Assembly: GCA_003171315.1 (NCBI GenBank)
Contig: PMYE01000150.1
Coordinates: 1 to 33,935, forward strand
Reading direction: 5' to 3'
DNA: 33,935 nucleotides
DNA from: Acidobacteriaceae bacterium
GTDB lineage: Bacteria > Acidobacteriota > Terriglobia > Terriglobales > Acidobacteriaceae
Positions 18,766 to 26,357 of this stretch are shown here, in pieces. The position numbers were made by a program, and so were the translations under genes. The notes under the pieces are model-generated. The model searched no databases and was not told the origin of the DNA. It saw nothing but the letters and a program-made list of their open reading frames with translations. Positions within the stretch are counted from its first letter, which is position 1. Each line of letters starts with the position of its first letter.

Positions 18766-20229
18766 TTAGGCGAGTCCGAATGTGGAACGCGGCTGCTCGA
18801 TCTTGCCCAGCAGGAAGACATACCCTGCGATGCCGATGGCCAGGTAGGCAGCCGCAACGGCAAAGGCCCACGCGAAGGAATGCTGCGCCGAAACCAGATA
18901 TCCGGTGACGACGGCAGCCGCAATTCCCGAGATTTGGCCGGAAAAGTTGATGATCCCGCCCACCTTGCCCACATCGTTTCGGCCGGCAATGAGTGAGGGA
19001 AGTGACCAGGCGACAGGCGCCGCCGCGGCAAGGCCGCCGATCGACACGCTGATCCAGAGCAGGGCCTGTGGGGCGTTGCGCGCATGAGCCGCGCCCAGAA
19101 TGCCCAGCCCGAACGCCGTACCGCCGATCAGGACCACGCGGCGAACCCCGCTCGCATTCCATCCGCGCCGGACGAGGAAATCCACAAGCCATCCGCCGAT
19201 ACCGAGGTCCGTCACGGTGGCAATGAGCCACGGCAGGCTTGTGTACGCGAACGAGTGCAGCAGATCGATGTGCAGAGCAGAGGACAGATAGGCCGGCAAC
19301 CAATAAAGCAGCATGTAGAAGATGTAGTTATATGCACCCATGCCGAGGGTGAGCCCAATTACCTTGCGTTGGGAAAGAAGCTGGCCCAAGCTCGACGACG
19401 GCTCTTCGCCGCGATCGGGCGTGACGAGCGAGGTCTCTTGCCCCCCGATGTGCAGACGCTCGCTTTCGGCCATACTCGGATCCTCATCCGGATCGCGATA
19501 GACATGCCAGAAGAGAAGAAAGTAAGCGAGGCTGATGGCGCCGGTGAAGGCGAAGCTCCAGCGCCATCCCGCGCCGATGAGAACGATCCCGATGAGGGGG
19601 ACGCCGATGGCCGAGGCAAACTTGGCTGCTGCGTCGAAGAGCGACGTGGCCAGGCTGCGCTCGCGCGCTGGAAACCATGCGCCGATGGCCTTGGCGTTGG
19701 CGGGAAACGTGGGCGCCTCGCCCAAGCCCAGCAGGAGCCGTGCGCCGAACAACCCGCTCAGGTTGGGCGTGACGGCGGCAGCAAAGGAGGCCGCGCTCCA
19801 AAGGAACGCCCCGATACGCCCCACGCGGCGGACACCGAATTTGTCGAGGACTACTCCGATGGGAAGCTGACACAGGGCGTAGGTCCAGTTGTAGGCGCTG
19901 GAAAGATAGCCGAAGGCGACCTCGGAGATGCCGAAGGCTGCAATCAGGGAATCGTGCGAAACGGAGAGATTGACGCGGTCAAAGTAGTTGACCAGCACGC
20001 CGATGCCGAGCAGCCACGCGATGCGCCAGCGGCGCCGCGGCAGGCTCGTACGCTGTGGCGTGTTGCGCGCTGAATGGATATCCCGGTCTGCCAAGCGTTT
20101 TCCTAACCGTTGAACCGCCGCCATCGGGCCGCTGGATCGACGCGTTGAAATAGAGGCCCGTTTCCGCCCGAAATCCAGCGTTGAGAACCGGCGAACCGTG
20201 CGGCTGCGGCGCCGTTTGTCATGGGGCAC
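18766..20229 (-). CDS. MFS transporter, anion:cation symporter type
   Basis: A 487-residue major facilitator with about twelve hydrophobic segments beginning near WRIAWLLGIGVLVNYFDRVNLSV. The ACS-family hallmarks are NYFDRVNLSVS in helix 1, the loop 2-3 motif GVVLDKFGVRRVGRIGAFLWS and GLGEAPTFPANAKAIGAWFP. Members take up organic anions such as sugar acids, aromatic acids or phthalate; the substrate here is unknown. The first ~65 residues are Arg-rich and cytosolic, and the start could be later; ATG 20229 has AAAGG five bases upstream. It begins 19 bases after a cytosine-deaminase-like gene and is probably co-transcribed with it, so a nucleobase-related substrate is possible but unproven. Confidence 0.85.
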   Translation of the reverse strand: MPHDKRRRSRTVRRFSTLDFGRKRASISTRRSSGPMAAVQRLGKRLADRDIHSARNTPQRTSLPRRRWRIAWLLGIGVLVNYFDRVNLSVSHDSLIAAFGISEVAFGYLSSAYNWTYALCQLPIGVVLDKFGVRRVGRIGAFLWSAASFAAAVTPNLSGLFGARLLLGLGEAPTFPANAKAIGAWFPARERSLATSLFDAAAKFASAIGVPLIGIVLIGAGWRWSFAFTGAISLAYFLLFWHVYRDPDEDPSMAESERLHIGGQETSLVTPDRGEEPSSSLGQLLSQRKVIGLTLGMGAYNYIFYMLLYWLPAYLSSALHIDLLHSFAYTSLPWLIATVTDLGIGGWLVDFLVRRGWNASGVRRVVLIGGTAFGLGILGAAHARNAPQALLWISVSIGGLAAAAPVAWSLPSLIAGRNDVGKVGGIINFSGQISGIAAAVVTGYLVSAQHSFAWAFAVAAAYLAIGIAGYVFLLGKIEQPRSTFGLA

Positions 20230-20248
20230 CTTTCACCGGTTCCCCATC

Positions 20249-20695
20249 TCACTCTTCGCCAATGTCTTCGTTCCAGATCTCCGCATGCCCCGCGATGAAG
20301 TCCGCCAGCATCTCGCGGCATTCGGCGTTGTCGAGGTCGATTACCTCGACGCCGTTCTCTCGCAGCCAGTTCAGGCCTCCTGCAAAGGTGCGGCTCTCGC
20401 CAACCACCACCGCGCCGATGTGGAACTGGCGCACCAGGCCGCTGCAATACCAGCACGGGGCCAGGGTAGTGACCATCACCAGGTTGCGGTAGCTGCGCTG
20501 GCGGCCGGCGCGGCGAAAGGCGTCGGTCTCGCCGTGAATGCTGGGATCGCCCTGCTGTACGCGACGGTTACGGCCCCGGCTCACCAACTCGCCCGTGCGC
20601 GTGAACAGCGCCGCGCCGATGGGAATGCCTCCTTCGGCCAAGCCCAAACGAGCTTCCTCGATCGCCACGGCAAGCATTCGCTGGTAAAGATTCAC
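20249..20695 (-). CDS. Nucleoside/cytosine deaminase, yeast Fcy1-like
   Basis: A CDA-fold zinc deaminase of about 148 residues. The zinc and catalytic motif is HGETDAF, with the Cys pair in LAPCWYCSGLV. The C-terminal stretch VVVGESRTFAGGLNWLRENGVEVIDLDNAECREMLADFIAGHAEIWNEDIGE resembles yeast cytosine deaminase more than TadA or guanine deaminase, so cytosine to uracil is the best guess. The start is uncertain: GTG 20695 is used, while TTG 20716 or ATG 20677 are possible, and none has a good ribosome site. An MFS gene follows in the same direction. Confidence 0.8.
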   Translation of the reverse strand: MNLYQRMLAVAIEEARLGLAEGGIPIGAALFTRTGELVSRGRNRRVQQGDPSIHGETDAFRRAGRQRSYRNLVMVTTLAPCWYCSGLVRQFHIGAVVVGESRTFAGGLNWLRENGVEVIDLDNAECREMLADFIAGHAEIWNEDIGEE

Positions 20696-20767
20696 AAGAC
20701 TAATGTAACGCAGCAACTGAGGACCCGCAGAAAGCGGCTTCGCGAGTTGTCTGCCGTGCCAGCGGGT

Positions 20768-21772
20768 TCAGCTTATGGTGAGCACCAGCTTGCCGAAGTG
20801 GCTGCCTTCTTCCATGCGCTCGAAGGCTTCGCGCGCCTGGCCCCAGTCGAACTCTTCACCCACCGGCCGCAGCTCAGCCAGAGCTATGGCGCGGTTCATC
20901 TCGACAAAGTCCTTGCGCGAGCCCACGTACATGCCGTGAATGCGCGCCATTTTGTGCAGGATGAGTGGAATTGGAAACGGGTCAGCCGAATGGGTCAGCA
21001 CGCCCACCTGGGCCACCATGCCTCCGGGGCGAATGGCTCTAAGCGAGCGCACCAGAGTGCCCCCGCCGCCCACCTCCACCACCAAGTCCACGCCCTCGCC
21101 GCCGGTCTGGTCAAGGGCCCAGCGGTCCCAGTCGGGGTTGTCGCGGTAGTTGAGCCCGGCGTCCAGGCCCATGGCGCTGGCCCGTTCCAGCTTTTCGTAG
21201 CTTGAACTGATGCCCAGCACGCGTGCGCCCTTGAGCCGCGCGAACTGCAAGGCGAAGATCGATACACCGCCGGTGCCCTGGATCAGAATGGTCGCGCCGG
21301 GCTTGATCTCTCCGGTGGCCAGCGCGTTCCAGGCGGTGACGGCGGCACAAGGCAGCGTGGCCGCTTCCTGAAAGCTCAGGTGATCGGGCAGCTCGACCAG
21401 TCCCGCCTCCTTGAGCACGGCAAAGTCCGTCAACATGCCATCGATGTCGCCGCCCAGCGCGCCGCGGGCTTTGGCTGCGGTCAGCGGCCCGTCCAGCCAG
21501 TTCTGCATAAAGATGCCCGCTACGCGGTCCCCGGGCTTCCATACGCTCACCCCCGCGCCCACCGCCACCACTTCGCCGGCGCCGTCGGAGCAGGGAATGC
21601 GCGGCAGCTTCATTTTGGGGTTGTAGAGTCCTTTGACGATCATCAGGTCGCGATAGTTGAGCGAAACCGCGCGCACGCCGACCAGAACTTCGCCGGGACC
21701 GGGCGCCGGTGTGGGCCGCTCCACAACTTCCAAAGAATCAATGCCAAACGCCGGAACTTGCCATGCGCGCAT
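20768..21772 (-). CDS. Zinc-independent alcohol dehydrogenase / quinone oxidoreductase family
   Basis: A 334-residue medium-chain dehydrogenase/reductase. The N-terminal GroES-like domain shows GPGEVLVGVRAVSLNYRDLMIVKGLY and DGAGEVVAVGAGVSVWKPGDRV. The Rossmann domain has ILIQGTGGVSIFALQFARLKGARVLGISSS. The structural zinc Cys cluster is absent and NYRD replaces the catalytic zinc ligands, so it is probably an NADPH-dependent quinone or enone reductase type. ATG 21772 has GAGAGGG six bases upstream. It is divergent from the small gene at 21851. Confidence 0.87.
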   Translation of the reverse strand: MRAWQVPAFGIDSLEVVERPTPAPGPGEVLVGVRAVSLNYRDLMIVKGLYNPKMKLPRIPCSDGAGEVVAVGAGVSVWKPGDRVAGIFMQNWLDGPLTAAKARGALGGDIDGMLTDFAVLKEAGLVELPDHLSFQEAATLPCAAVTAWNALATGEIKPGATILIQGTGGVSIFALQFARLKGARVLGISSSYEKLERASAMGLDAGLNYRDNPDWDRWALDQTGGEGVDLVVEVGGGGTLVRSLRAIRPGGMVAQVGVLTHSADPFPIPLILHKMARIHGMYVGSRKDFVEMNRAIALAELRPVGEEFDWGQAREAFERMEEGSHFGKLVLTIS

Positions 21773-21850
21773 GAAAACCCTCTCTTCTTCCCGCTCCCGC
21801 CTGCTCCATTCTGCGGGACGCGATCGCACAAACACCCGTAGAATGAAGAT

Positions 21851-22117
21851 ATGGCTCGTGGATGGGAAAGTAAATCGGTGGAGGAGCAAATGGCAAATGC
21901 CCTGGGGAACCCCGTCGCCGCTTCCGAGGATGAACCAATGAACGAGGAGGAACGGCGATCGGCCGAACAAAGGCGCGCTGCCCGGACACGGCGAAAGCAG
22001 GGGCTCAAGTTGCAACGCGAAAACATTCTTTCGCAAAAGACGGTAAATCCGGGCCGCCGCGCCGCTCTTGAGGCCGCACTGGCCCAGATTGATGCGCAGC
22101 TTCAGAGCATGGGTTGA
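21851..22117 (+). CDS. Small conserved-looking protein, unknown function (88 aa)
   Basis: A very hydrophilic 88-residue protein: MARGWESKSVEEQM at the N-terminus, an Arg/Glu/Gln-rich helical middle (EERRSAEQRRAARTRRKQ) and a helical C-terminus (RRAALEAALAQIDAQLQ). It has no Cys, signal peptide or membrane segment. It probably forms helices or a short coiled coil. The ribosome site is weak (GAAGA). It is judged real because it occupies an otherwise empty divergent gap and has plausible composition and codon use. I do not recognise a characterised family. Confidence 0.6.
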   Translation: MARGWESKSVEEQMANALGNPVAASEDEPMNEEERRSAEQRRAARTRRKQGLKLQRENILSQKTVNPGRRAALEAALAQIDAQLQSMG

Positions 22118-22241
22118 GCCGATCTCCGGAAAGCGGCTGAAACTACCCCTTTTCAGTCAAATCCTGCGCGAGGAACCGCGACAGCGCGTCTGGAAAAAAT
22201 AATTGCAGGATTCCGCCCACGCTGCGGCCAGTCCGCGCCGG

Positions 22242-23012
22242 TCACGGCTCGCGGTGGATGAGCAGCGGATTCGCCTGCTGTATCGGCGTAAGCGACACGC
22301 GCGAGATGTTCACGTGCTCCGGCCTCGTGACGGCCCACAGGATCACATCGGCAATGTCTTCGGCGGTCAGAGGCGTGATGCCTTTGTAGACCTTTGCGGC
22401 GCGGCCGGCGTCGCCGTGGAAGCGGACCAGGCTGAAATCGGTCTCCACCAAGCCGGGATCGACGCTGGTGACGCGCACCGGCGTGCCCAGCAAGTCCACG
22501 CGCAGGCCGTCGTTGATGGCGCGGGCCGCCGCCTTGGTGCCGCAGTAGACCGCGCCGTTGGGGAAGACGATTTCGCCGGCCATCGATCCCATGGTGACCA
22601 CGTGGCCACGCCTGCGCACCACCATCCCGGGAACCACGGCGCGCGCCACATACAGCACCCCCTTGATGTTGGTGTCGATCATCTCTTCCCAGTCTTCCAC
22701 CCGGCCGGTGTAAAGCTTCTCCATGCCACGGCTGAGGCCGGCGTTGTTCACCAGGATGTCGATCTCCGCCCACTCCGGCGGCAACTCGTCGATGGCGCGC
22801 TGAACCGCGTGGCGGCTGCGCACGTCAAGATCGATGGAGTGTACGGCGGCGGCGCCTCGGGCCAGCGCCTTCGAGGCAACCTCGGCCAGCTTGCCGGCGC
22901 GGCGGGCGGCCAGCAGCAGCCGTGCGCCCTCGGCCGCAAACGCCAGGGCCGTGGCTGCGCCAATCCCCGCGCTGGCTCCGGTGATGAGGACGATCTTGTC
23001 CTTCAGGCCCAT
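22242..23012 (-). CDS. Short-chain dehydrogenase/reductase, YdfG-like
   Basis: A 256-residue classical SDR. The NADP loop is TGASAGIG (near 11-18), the NNAG motif is in ILVNNAGLSRGM, the catalytic Ser is in GSMAGE and the Tyr-x3-Lys is in YCGTKAAAR. EDWEEMIDTNIKGVLYVARAVVPGMV and VNISRVSLTPIQQ match the YdfG group, which oxidises 3-hydroxy acids such as L-allo-threonine, serine or 3-hydroxypropionate. ATG 23012 is preferred over GTG 23021. It lies 12 bases after the beta-hydroxyacid dehydrogenase gene. Two 3-hydroxy-acid enzymes in tandem suggest a shared small-molecule route. Confidence 0.88.
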   Translation of the reverse strand: MGLKDKIVLITGASAGIGAATALAFAAEGARLLLAARRAGKLAEVASKALARGAAAVHSIDLDVRSRHAVQRAIDELPPEWAEIDILVNNAGLSRGMEKLYTGRVEDWEEMIDTNIKGVLYVARAVVPGMVVRRRGHVVTMGSMAGEIVFPNGAVYCGTKAAARAINDGLRVDLLGTPVRVTSVDPGLVETDFSLVRFHGDAGRAAKVYKGITPLTAEDIADVILWAVTRPEHVNISRVSLTPIQQANPLLIHREP

Positions 23013-23024
23013 CTGCCCCACATC

Positions 23025-23909
23025 CTACAAGTGAGTTTCATGGCCTTGCTGTGACATGCGGTACAGGCCCACGGCCCAATCCTCCCGGCCAAGACCGCCG
23101 GCGATGGCCTCGGCGAAGACTTCGGCCAACGAATCGGCCAGGCGCAGATGGGCGCCGCGGGCGGCCGCGGCCTCACGCAGCAGCCGCAAGTCCTTCCCGC
23201 CCAACTCGATCGTCGCGCCCGGCTGCTCGGGCGGGTGCAGCATCACCTTTCCATATGCGGCATAAAACGGCGACTGAAACAGCGCGCTGTTCACGGTTTC
23301 GAGAAAGGTCTCGGGATCGATTCCCTGCCCCGCCGCGTACACAAAAGCATCGCCGAGCGAGTGAATCATGGCGCTGATCAGAAAGTTGCCGCCCAGCTTG
23401 ACCGCGTGCGCCTGGCGCGGCTCTCGTCCAACCACCGAGATGCCGCGCGAAAGCGGCTCCAGCAACGGCCGCGCTTTGGCGACGGCTTGCTCCGCGCCGG
23501 CCGCTACAATCCACAGGCGGCCTTCCTCAGCAACGTTGGGGCGGCCAAACACCGGCGCGGCGACGAAGTCCTGCCCTCGCCGGGCGTGCTCCGCTGTCAG
23601 CCGCTCGCTCAGCGCCACGCTGATTGTGCTGCAGGAAATATGCAGCGCGCCCGGGCTCAAAGCGTCCATCAAGCCATTCGCGCCAAACATCACTTCCTCG
23701 TTGGCCGCATCGTCAAACAGCATGGTGAAGACGGCGTCGGCGCCCAGCTCAGCCTCGGCCGGCGTGGCCGCTGCAATCGCGCCCTCGCGCAGCAGCGGCT
23801 CCGTCTTGCCTTCCGTCCGGTTCCATACACGCAATTCGTGGCCGGCGGCAATCAGGTGCATCGCCATCGGCAAACCCATCTTGCCGAGGCCGAGGAATCC
23901 AATCTTCAT
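23025..23909 (-). CDS. NAD(P)-dependent beta-hydroxyacid dehydrogenase (HIBADH family)
   Basis: A 294-residue protein. The Rossmann N-terminus MKIGFLGLGKMGLPMAMHLIAAGHELRVWNRT has the 3-hydroxyisobutyrate dehydrogenase signature. The catalytic Lys is in AVKLGGNFLISAM, and FVAAPVFGRPNVAEEGRL replaces the usual D-A-P-V-S-G block. The variant suggests the glyoxylate/succinic semialdehyde reductase-like or imine-reductase-like branch rather than true HIBADH. It is the first gene of a pair with the SDR. The substrate is not known. Confidence 0.87.
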   Translation of the reverse strand: MKIGFLGLGKMGLPMAMHLIAAGHELRVWNRTEGKTEPLLREGAIAAATPAEAELGADAVFTMLFDDAANEEVMFGANGLMDALSPGALHISCSTISVALSERLTAEHARRGQDFVAAPVFGRPNVAEEGRLWIVAAGAEQAVAKARPLLEPLSRGISVVGREPRQAHAVKLGGNFLISAMIHSLGDAFVYAAGQGIDPETFLETVNSALFQSPFYAAYGKVMLHPPEQPGATIELGGKDLRLLREAAAARGAHLRLADSLAEVFAEAIAGGLGREDWAVGLYRMSQQGHETHL

Positions 23910-23928
23910 GGGGAGATTGTAGAAGACG

Positions 23929-23980
23929 GGGAACAGGGGTCAGATTTCAGCCGTAGCGCCGCTCTCCAGAGCGGCGCTAC
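23929..23980. repeat. Heptad units followed by a perfect 13-bp palindrome
   Basis: GGGAACA, GGGGTCA, GATTTCA (23929-23949) repeat the unit found in the LysS linker. Next comes GTAGCGCCGCTCT (23953-23965), CC, AGAGCGGCGCTAC (23968-23980), a perfect 13-bp inverted repeat. No T tract follows on either strand. It lies between the DUF971 gene (minus, ends 24005) and the dehydrogenase (starts 23909). Confidence 0.75.
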
Positions 23981-24004
23981 ACTGCAACAAAAGTCGGCAT
24001 CGAT

Positions 24005-24460
24005 CTAGTTCGGCGTCCCCGTGGTCTCCGCCGCCGCAAACGTGCACTCCTGGCACTGGCAAACACGCCGCAGGTACTCCCACGAATAGATCCCGCTGGA
24101 ATGGCCGTCGAGCCAGTCGAACTGGATGGCGTAGCGCCCCACGGCATGTGCGCTCGCGGGCTTCGGCGGCGGCGTGTACATGGGCAGCAGAGCGGCGGAC
24201 CTGGGTTTGGGCTCGCCCGCCTTGCGCCCTTCGGCGTTGCGCTCTTCCACGCAGGTGGCGCAGGGGCAGGCCTCGCGCAGCCAGGCAAAGCCCCACGCGC
24301 TCTTGTGGCCGTCGGCCCAGTCGATCTCCAGCCCCTTGCCCTCGGTCAAGAGCACGCGCACCTTCTCCGGAGTCACGGCGATGCGCGGCAGCGGCCGGTC
24401 CTGCAGGTTTTCGCGCGCCTGCTCCTCTTTTGTCGCGAAGCGGATGCCTTCGTGGCTCAT
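24005..24460 (-). CDS. DUF971 (GBBH-like) domain protein
   Basis: A 151-residue protein. VRVLLTEGKGLEIDWADGHKSAWGFAWLREACPCATCVEER, later YAIQFDWLDGHSSGIYSWEYLRRVCQCQECTF, is the DUF971 fold also seen at the N-terminus of gamma-butyrobetaine hydroxylase. There it binds a structural zinc and is also found in Fe-S assembly factors. Two Cys clusters, CPCATC and CQCQEC, are visible; they could bind zinc or an iron-sulfur cluster. ATG 24460 is the natural start. Gene order with the downstream dehydrogenases is loose. Confidence 0.83.
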   Translation of the reverse strand: MSHEGIRFATKEEQARENLQDRPLPRIAVTPEKVRVLLTEGKGLEIDWADGHKSAWGFAWLREACPCATCVEERNAEGRKAGEPKPRSAALLPMYTPPPKPASAHAVGRYAIQFDWLDGHSSGIYSWEYLRRVCQCQECTFAAAETTGTPN

Positions 24461-24471
24461 AAAGATAGTTT

Positions 24472-24558
24472 ACAGTTCACAGTTCGTAGCCCACAGTTCC
24501 CGGAAATCGCGTCGCCGCTAACGCCGCCCTAACTGAGAACTGAGAACTACGAACTGTT
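24472..24558. repeat. Inverted heptad arrays between the permease and DUF971 genes
   Basis: ACAGTTC, ACAGTTC, GTAGCCC, ACAGTTC (24472-24499) face AACTGAG, AACTGAG, AACTACG, AACTGTT (24531-24558). ACAGTTCGTAG (24479-24489) and CTACGAACTGT (24547-24557) are an exact 11-bp inverted repeat. The right array contains the permease stop codon and its last three codons. Confidence 0.8.
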
Positions 24559-25374
24559 TTTCCAGAAAAACCATGCCGCCATGCCCAGCCCGATCGCCAC
24601 CACAATCCCGCGCAGCACAGGTTGCGGAACGCGCTTCGCCAAGCTTGCCGATGCGTACCCCCCGATGGCCGCCGCGATCATGGCCGCCAGGCAATAGCGC
24701 CACACCACCTGCCCATCGGCGATGAAAATGACGAACGCGATGCCATTGGCGAGCAGGTTGGCAGCAACCTTGAGGGCGTTGATGGCGTGGATGTCCTCGT
24801 AGCCGAAGAGCGCCAGAAGCGTCATGTAGAGAAAGCCCGCGCCTGCCCCGAAGTACCCGACATAGAAGCTGATGACGATTGCGGCAAAGAACAGCGGCAC
24901 GCGGCGCGGCCCGTGAACCTCTCCACCGGCTGCATCTTCGTGCCGCGCCGCCTTCAGCCGCTCCAACCCGCGCGAAACCGGCCCGCTGACTGCAAACGTC
25001 AGCGCCGCGCCCAGCAACAGCCACGGAACGAGCCGCATAAAGGCCGTTTGTGGCGTGTTCAGCAGTACGACCGCTCCAGCCGTGCCGCCCAGCAGGCCGG
25101 CCAGCCCCATAAGGCCCGCGGAGCCCAGGTTCTTGCGCACATCCTCGCGGTAGGCGGCGATCGAGGTCAGTTGGCCGGGCCAAATGGCCACCGTATTGGT
25201 CGCATTGGCCTGCACGGGCAGGATCCTCATGCTCAGCAAAGCCGGGAACGACAGAAACGAGCCCCCTCCGGCGACGGCGTTCAGCACGCCGGCCAAAAAA
25301 GCGGCCACCACAAGCCATATCCAATGCCAGTTGAGGTTTGCCGCCACGCCGGAAAGATGCGTCATGTGAGTCAT
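24547..25374 (-). CDS. TauE/SafE (TSUP) family membrane permease
   Basis: A protein of about 275 residues with eight or so hydrophobic segments. FLAGVLNAVAGGGSFLSFPALLS near the N-terminus and SFYVGYFGAGAGFLYMTLLALFGYEDIHAINALK in the middle are the two signature repeats of the TSUP family, which move sulfite, sulfoacetate or related anions across the inner membrane. The direction and substrate are unknown. The last residues (KNSS) and the stop are encoded by a heptad repeat. The start is uncertain: ATG 25374 is used, but GTG 25395 and ATG 25365 are possible. Confidence 0.87.
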   Translation of the reverse strand: MTHMTHLSGVAANLNWHWIWLVVAAFLAGVLNAVAGGGSFLSFPALLSMRILPVQANATNTVAIWPGQLTSIAAYREDVRKNLGSAGLMGLAGLLGGTAGAVVLLNTPQTAFMRLVPWLLLGAALTFAVSGPVSRGLERLKAARHEDAAGGEVHGPRRVPLFFAAIVISFYVGYFGAGAGFLYMTLLALFGYEDIHAINALKVAANLLANGIAFVIFIADGQVVWRYCLAAMIAAAIGGYASASLAKRVPQPVLRGIVVAIGLGMAAWFFWKNSS

Positions 25375-25606
25375 ATTGTAGAGGAACGCCGTCACCGGGC
25401 CGCGGCGGAACAGCGAGCCGGCTGGCCGGATTGAGCGGCGATTTCTTAGCCGGAACCTGCTTCGAAGAGGCGCAAATCAGTTCCAGGAAAGCCTCGGAAG
25501 CCGGTCAAGTATTCACTACCATCAATTTAACCTAATTGCCATGAATGAGATACGAGATGATCAAAGTATTAGCGTTAAACACTCATATTTTATGCATCAT
25601 TTGTGC

Positions 25607-25645
25607 TATAGTTTCATTAGATTGGTTGAGCGGCAGGGACTCCAC
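25607..25645 (+). promoter_or_regulatory. hsp20 promoter region with a HAIR-like (HspR) site
   Basis: The gap 25396-25689 turns AT-rich after 25530. TATAGT (25607-25612) is a good -10 box without a clear -35. Just past the expected start, GTTGAGC, seven bases, ACTCCAC (25625-25645) matches the HspR operator CTTGAGT-N7-ACTCAAG at 10 of 14 positions with the exact spacing. It is degenerate, so this is a suggestion only. Confidence 0.4.
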
Positions 25646-25689
25646 CCCGCCGCAATCGAATTCTTTTGATCCATCAGGAGGGAAAGATC

Positions 25690-26142
25690 ATGGCAATCAC
25701 TCGTTGGGATCCGTTCCGGGAAGTTGTGGCTCTGCAGAATCGTTTCAACACGTTGTTCCGCGATCTGAACGAAGGCGAAGCGCCGTTGACCGCAGCCAGC
25801 TTTGTGCCGGCAGTTGACGTCTACGAGGACGAGAAGAAGGTCGTCCTCAAGCTCGATGTTCCGGGCATCGAAGAGAAGGACCTGGACGTGAGCGTGGAAA
25901 ACCACACCCTGACCGTTAAGGGCGAGCGCAAGTTCGCTGGTGAGGAGAAGGAAGAGAACTTCCACCGCATCGAGCGCCGCTACGGCAGCTTCTATCGCGC
26001 CTTCACTCTGCCCACTACCGTCGATACGGAGAGCGTGGCCGCGAACTACAGTGCCGGCGTGCTGAAGCTGGAGCTCAAGAAGAAGCCAGAAGCCCAGCCC
26101 AAGCAGATCAAGGTGAACATGGGCCATTCGCTGGCGGCGTAA
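25690..26142 (+). CDS. Hsp20/alpha-crystallin small heat-shock protein
   Basis: A 150-residue ATP-independent holdase that binds unfolding proteins in the cytosol and hands them to ClpB/DnaK. The alpha-crystallin domain spans roughly residues 40-135 (PAVDVYEDEKKVVLKLDVPGIEEKDLDVSVENHTLTVKGERK, then YGSFYRAFTLP and GVLKLELKKKPEAQPKQIKV). The C-terminal I-x-I/V motif is IKV. ATG 25690 has AGGAGGG eight bases upstream; an earlier in-frame ATG at 25666 precedes that site and is rejected. clpB follows in the same direction. Confidence 0.95.
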   Translation: MAITRWDPFREVVALQNRFNTLFRDLNEGEAPLTAASFVPAVDVYEDEKKVVLKLDVPGIEEKDLDVSVENHTLTVKGERKFAGEEKEENFHRIERRYGSFYRAFTLPTTVDTESVAANYSAGVLKLELKKKPEAQPKQIKVNMGHSLAA

Positions 26143-26145
26143 AAC

Positions 26146-26353
26146 AGCTTCTAGCCGCCAGCTTCTAGCCTCTAGCTTTTCGTGCTGGAACTGGTAGGCA
26201 AGGATTGAATGCGCCAGGCGGGTGGAACGTGTATCGCCTGCCCGGCTTTGTTTTGTGTCGAAATGCAATGAGAGAGAGAATTTCTGTAAGCTGCGACTGT
26301 ATGCTGCCGTTGGCAGGATCAAGCTAGAGGCTAGAAGCTAGCGGCTAGGAGCT
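26146..26353. repeat. 33-bp inverted repeat made of heptads flanking the hsp20-clpB gap
   Basis: The left arm (26146-26178, just after the hsp20 stop) and right arm (26321-26353, just before clpB) are reverse complements at 31 of 33 positions; in RNA one of the two differences is a G-U pair. Both arms are heptad arrays (TAGCTTC-type units). The right arm includes AGGAG (26347-26351), the only Shine-Dalgarno of clpB. The spacer is 142 bases and holds a terminator. Confidence 0.88.
26213..26254 (+). terminator. Terminator after hsp20
   Basis: GCCAGGCGGG (26213-26222) pairs with CCTGCCCGGC (26237-26246) apart from one mismatch and one G-U, with a 14-nt loop, followed by TTTGTTTT. It lies inside the large inverted repeat, so clpB must be reached by read-through or by a promoter in 26255-26320 that I cannot see. 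Confidence 0.7.
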
Positions 26354-26357
26354 TAAT

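Noticed and set aside
18766-18790. Small palindrome TCGCC-TTA-GGCGA at the MFS stop codon
   Set aside because: The stem is only five base pairs with no T tract, too weak to call a terminator.
21773-22036. N-terminal extension of the quinone oxidoreductase to 22036
   Set aside because: It overlaps the divergent small gene and does not resemble the family. ATG 21772 has its own ribosome site.
22160-22212. AATCCTGC / GCAGGATT inverted repeat after the SDR gene
   Set aside because: The 8-bp arms are 37 bases apart with the T-rich stretch inside the loop, so it is not a convincing terminator; it could be chance.
25530-25689. CIRCE (HrcA) element before hsp20
   Set aside because: TTAGCGTTAAACACTC has only a partial half-site and no GAGTGCTAA partner at nine bases.
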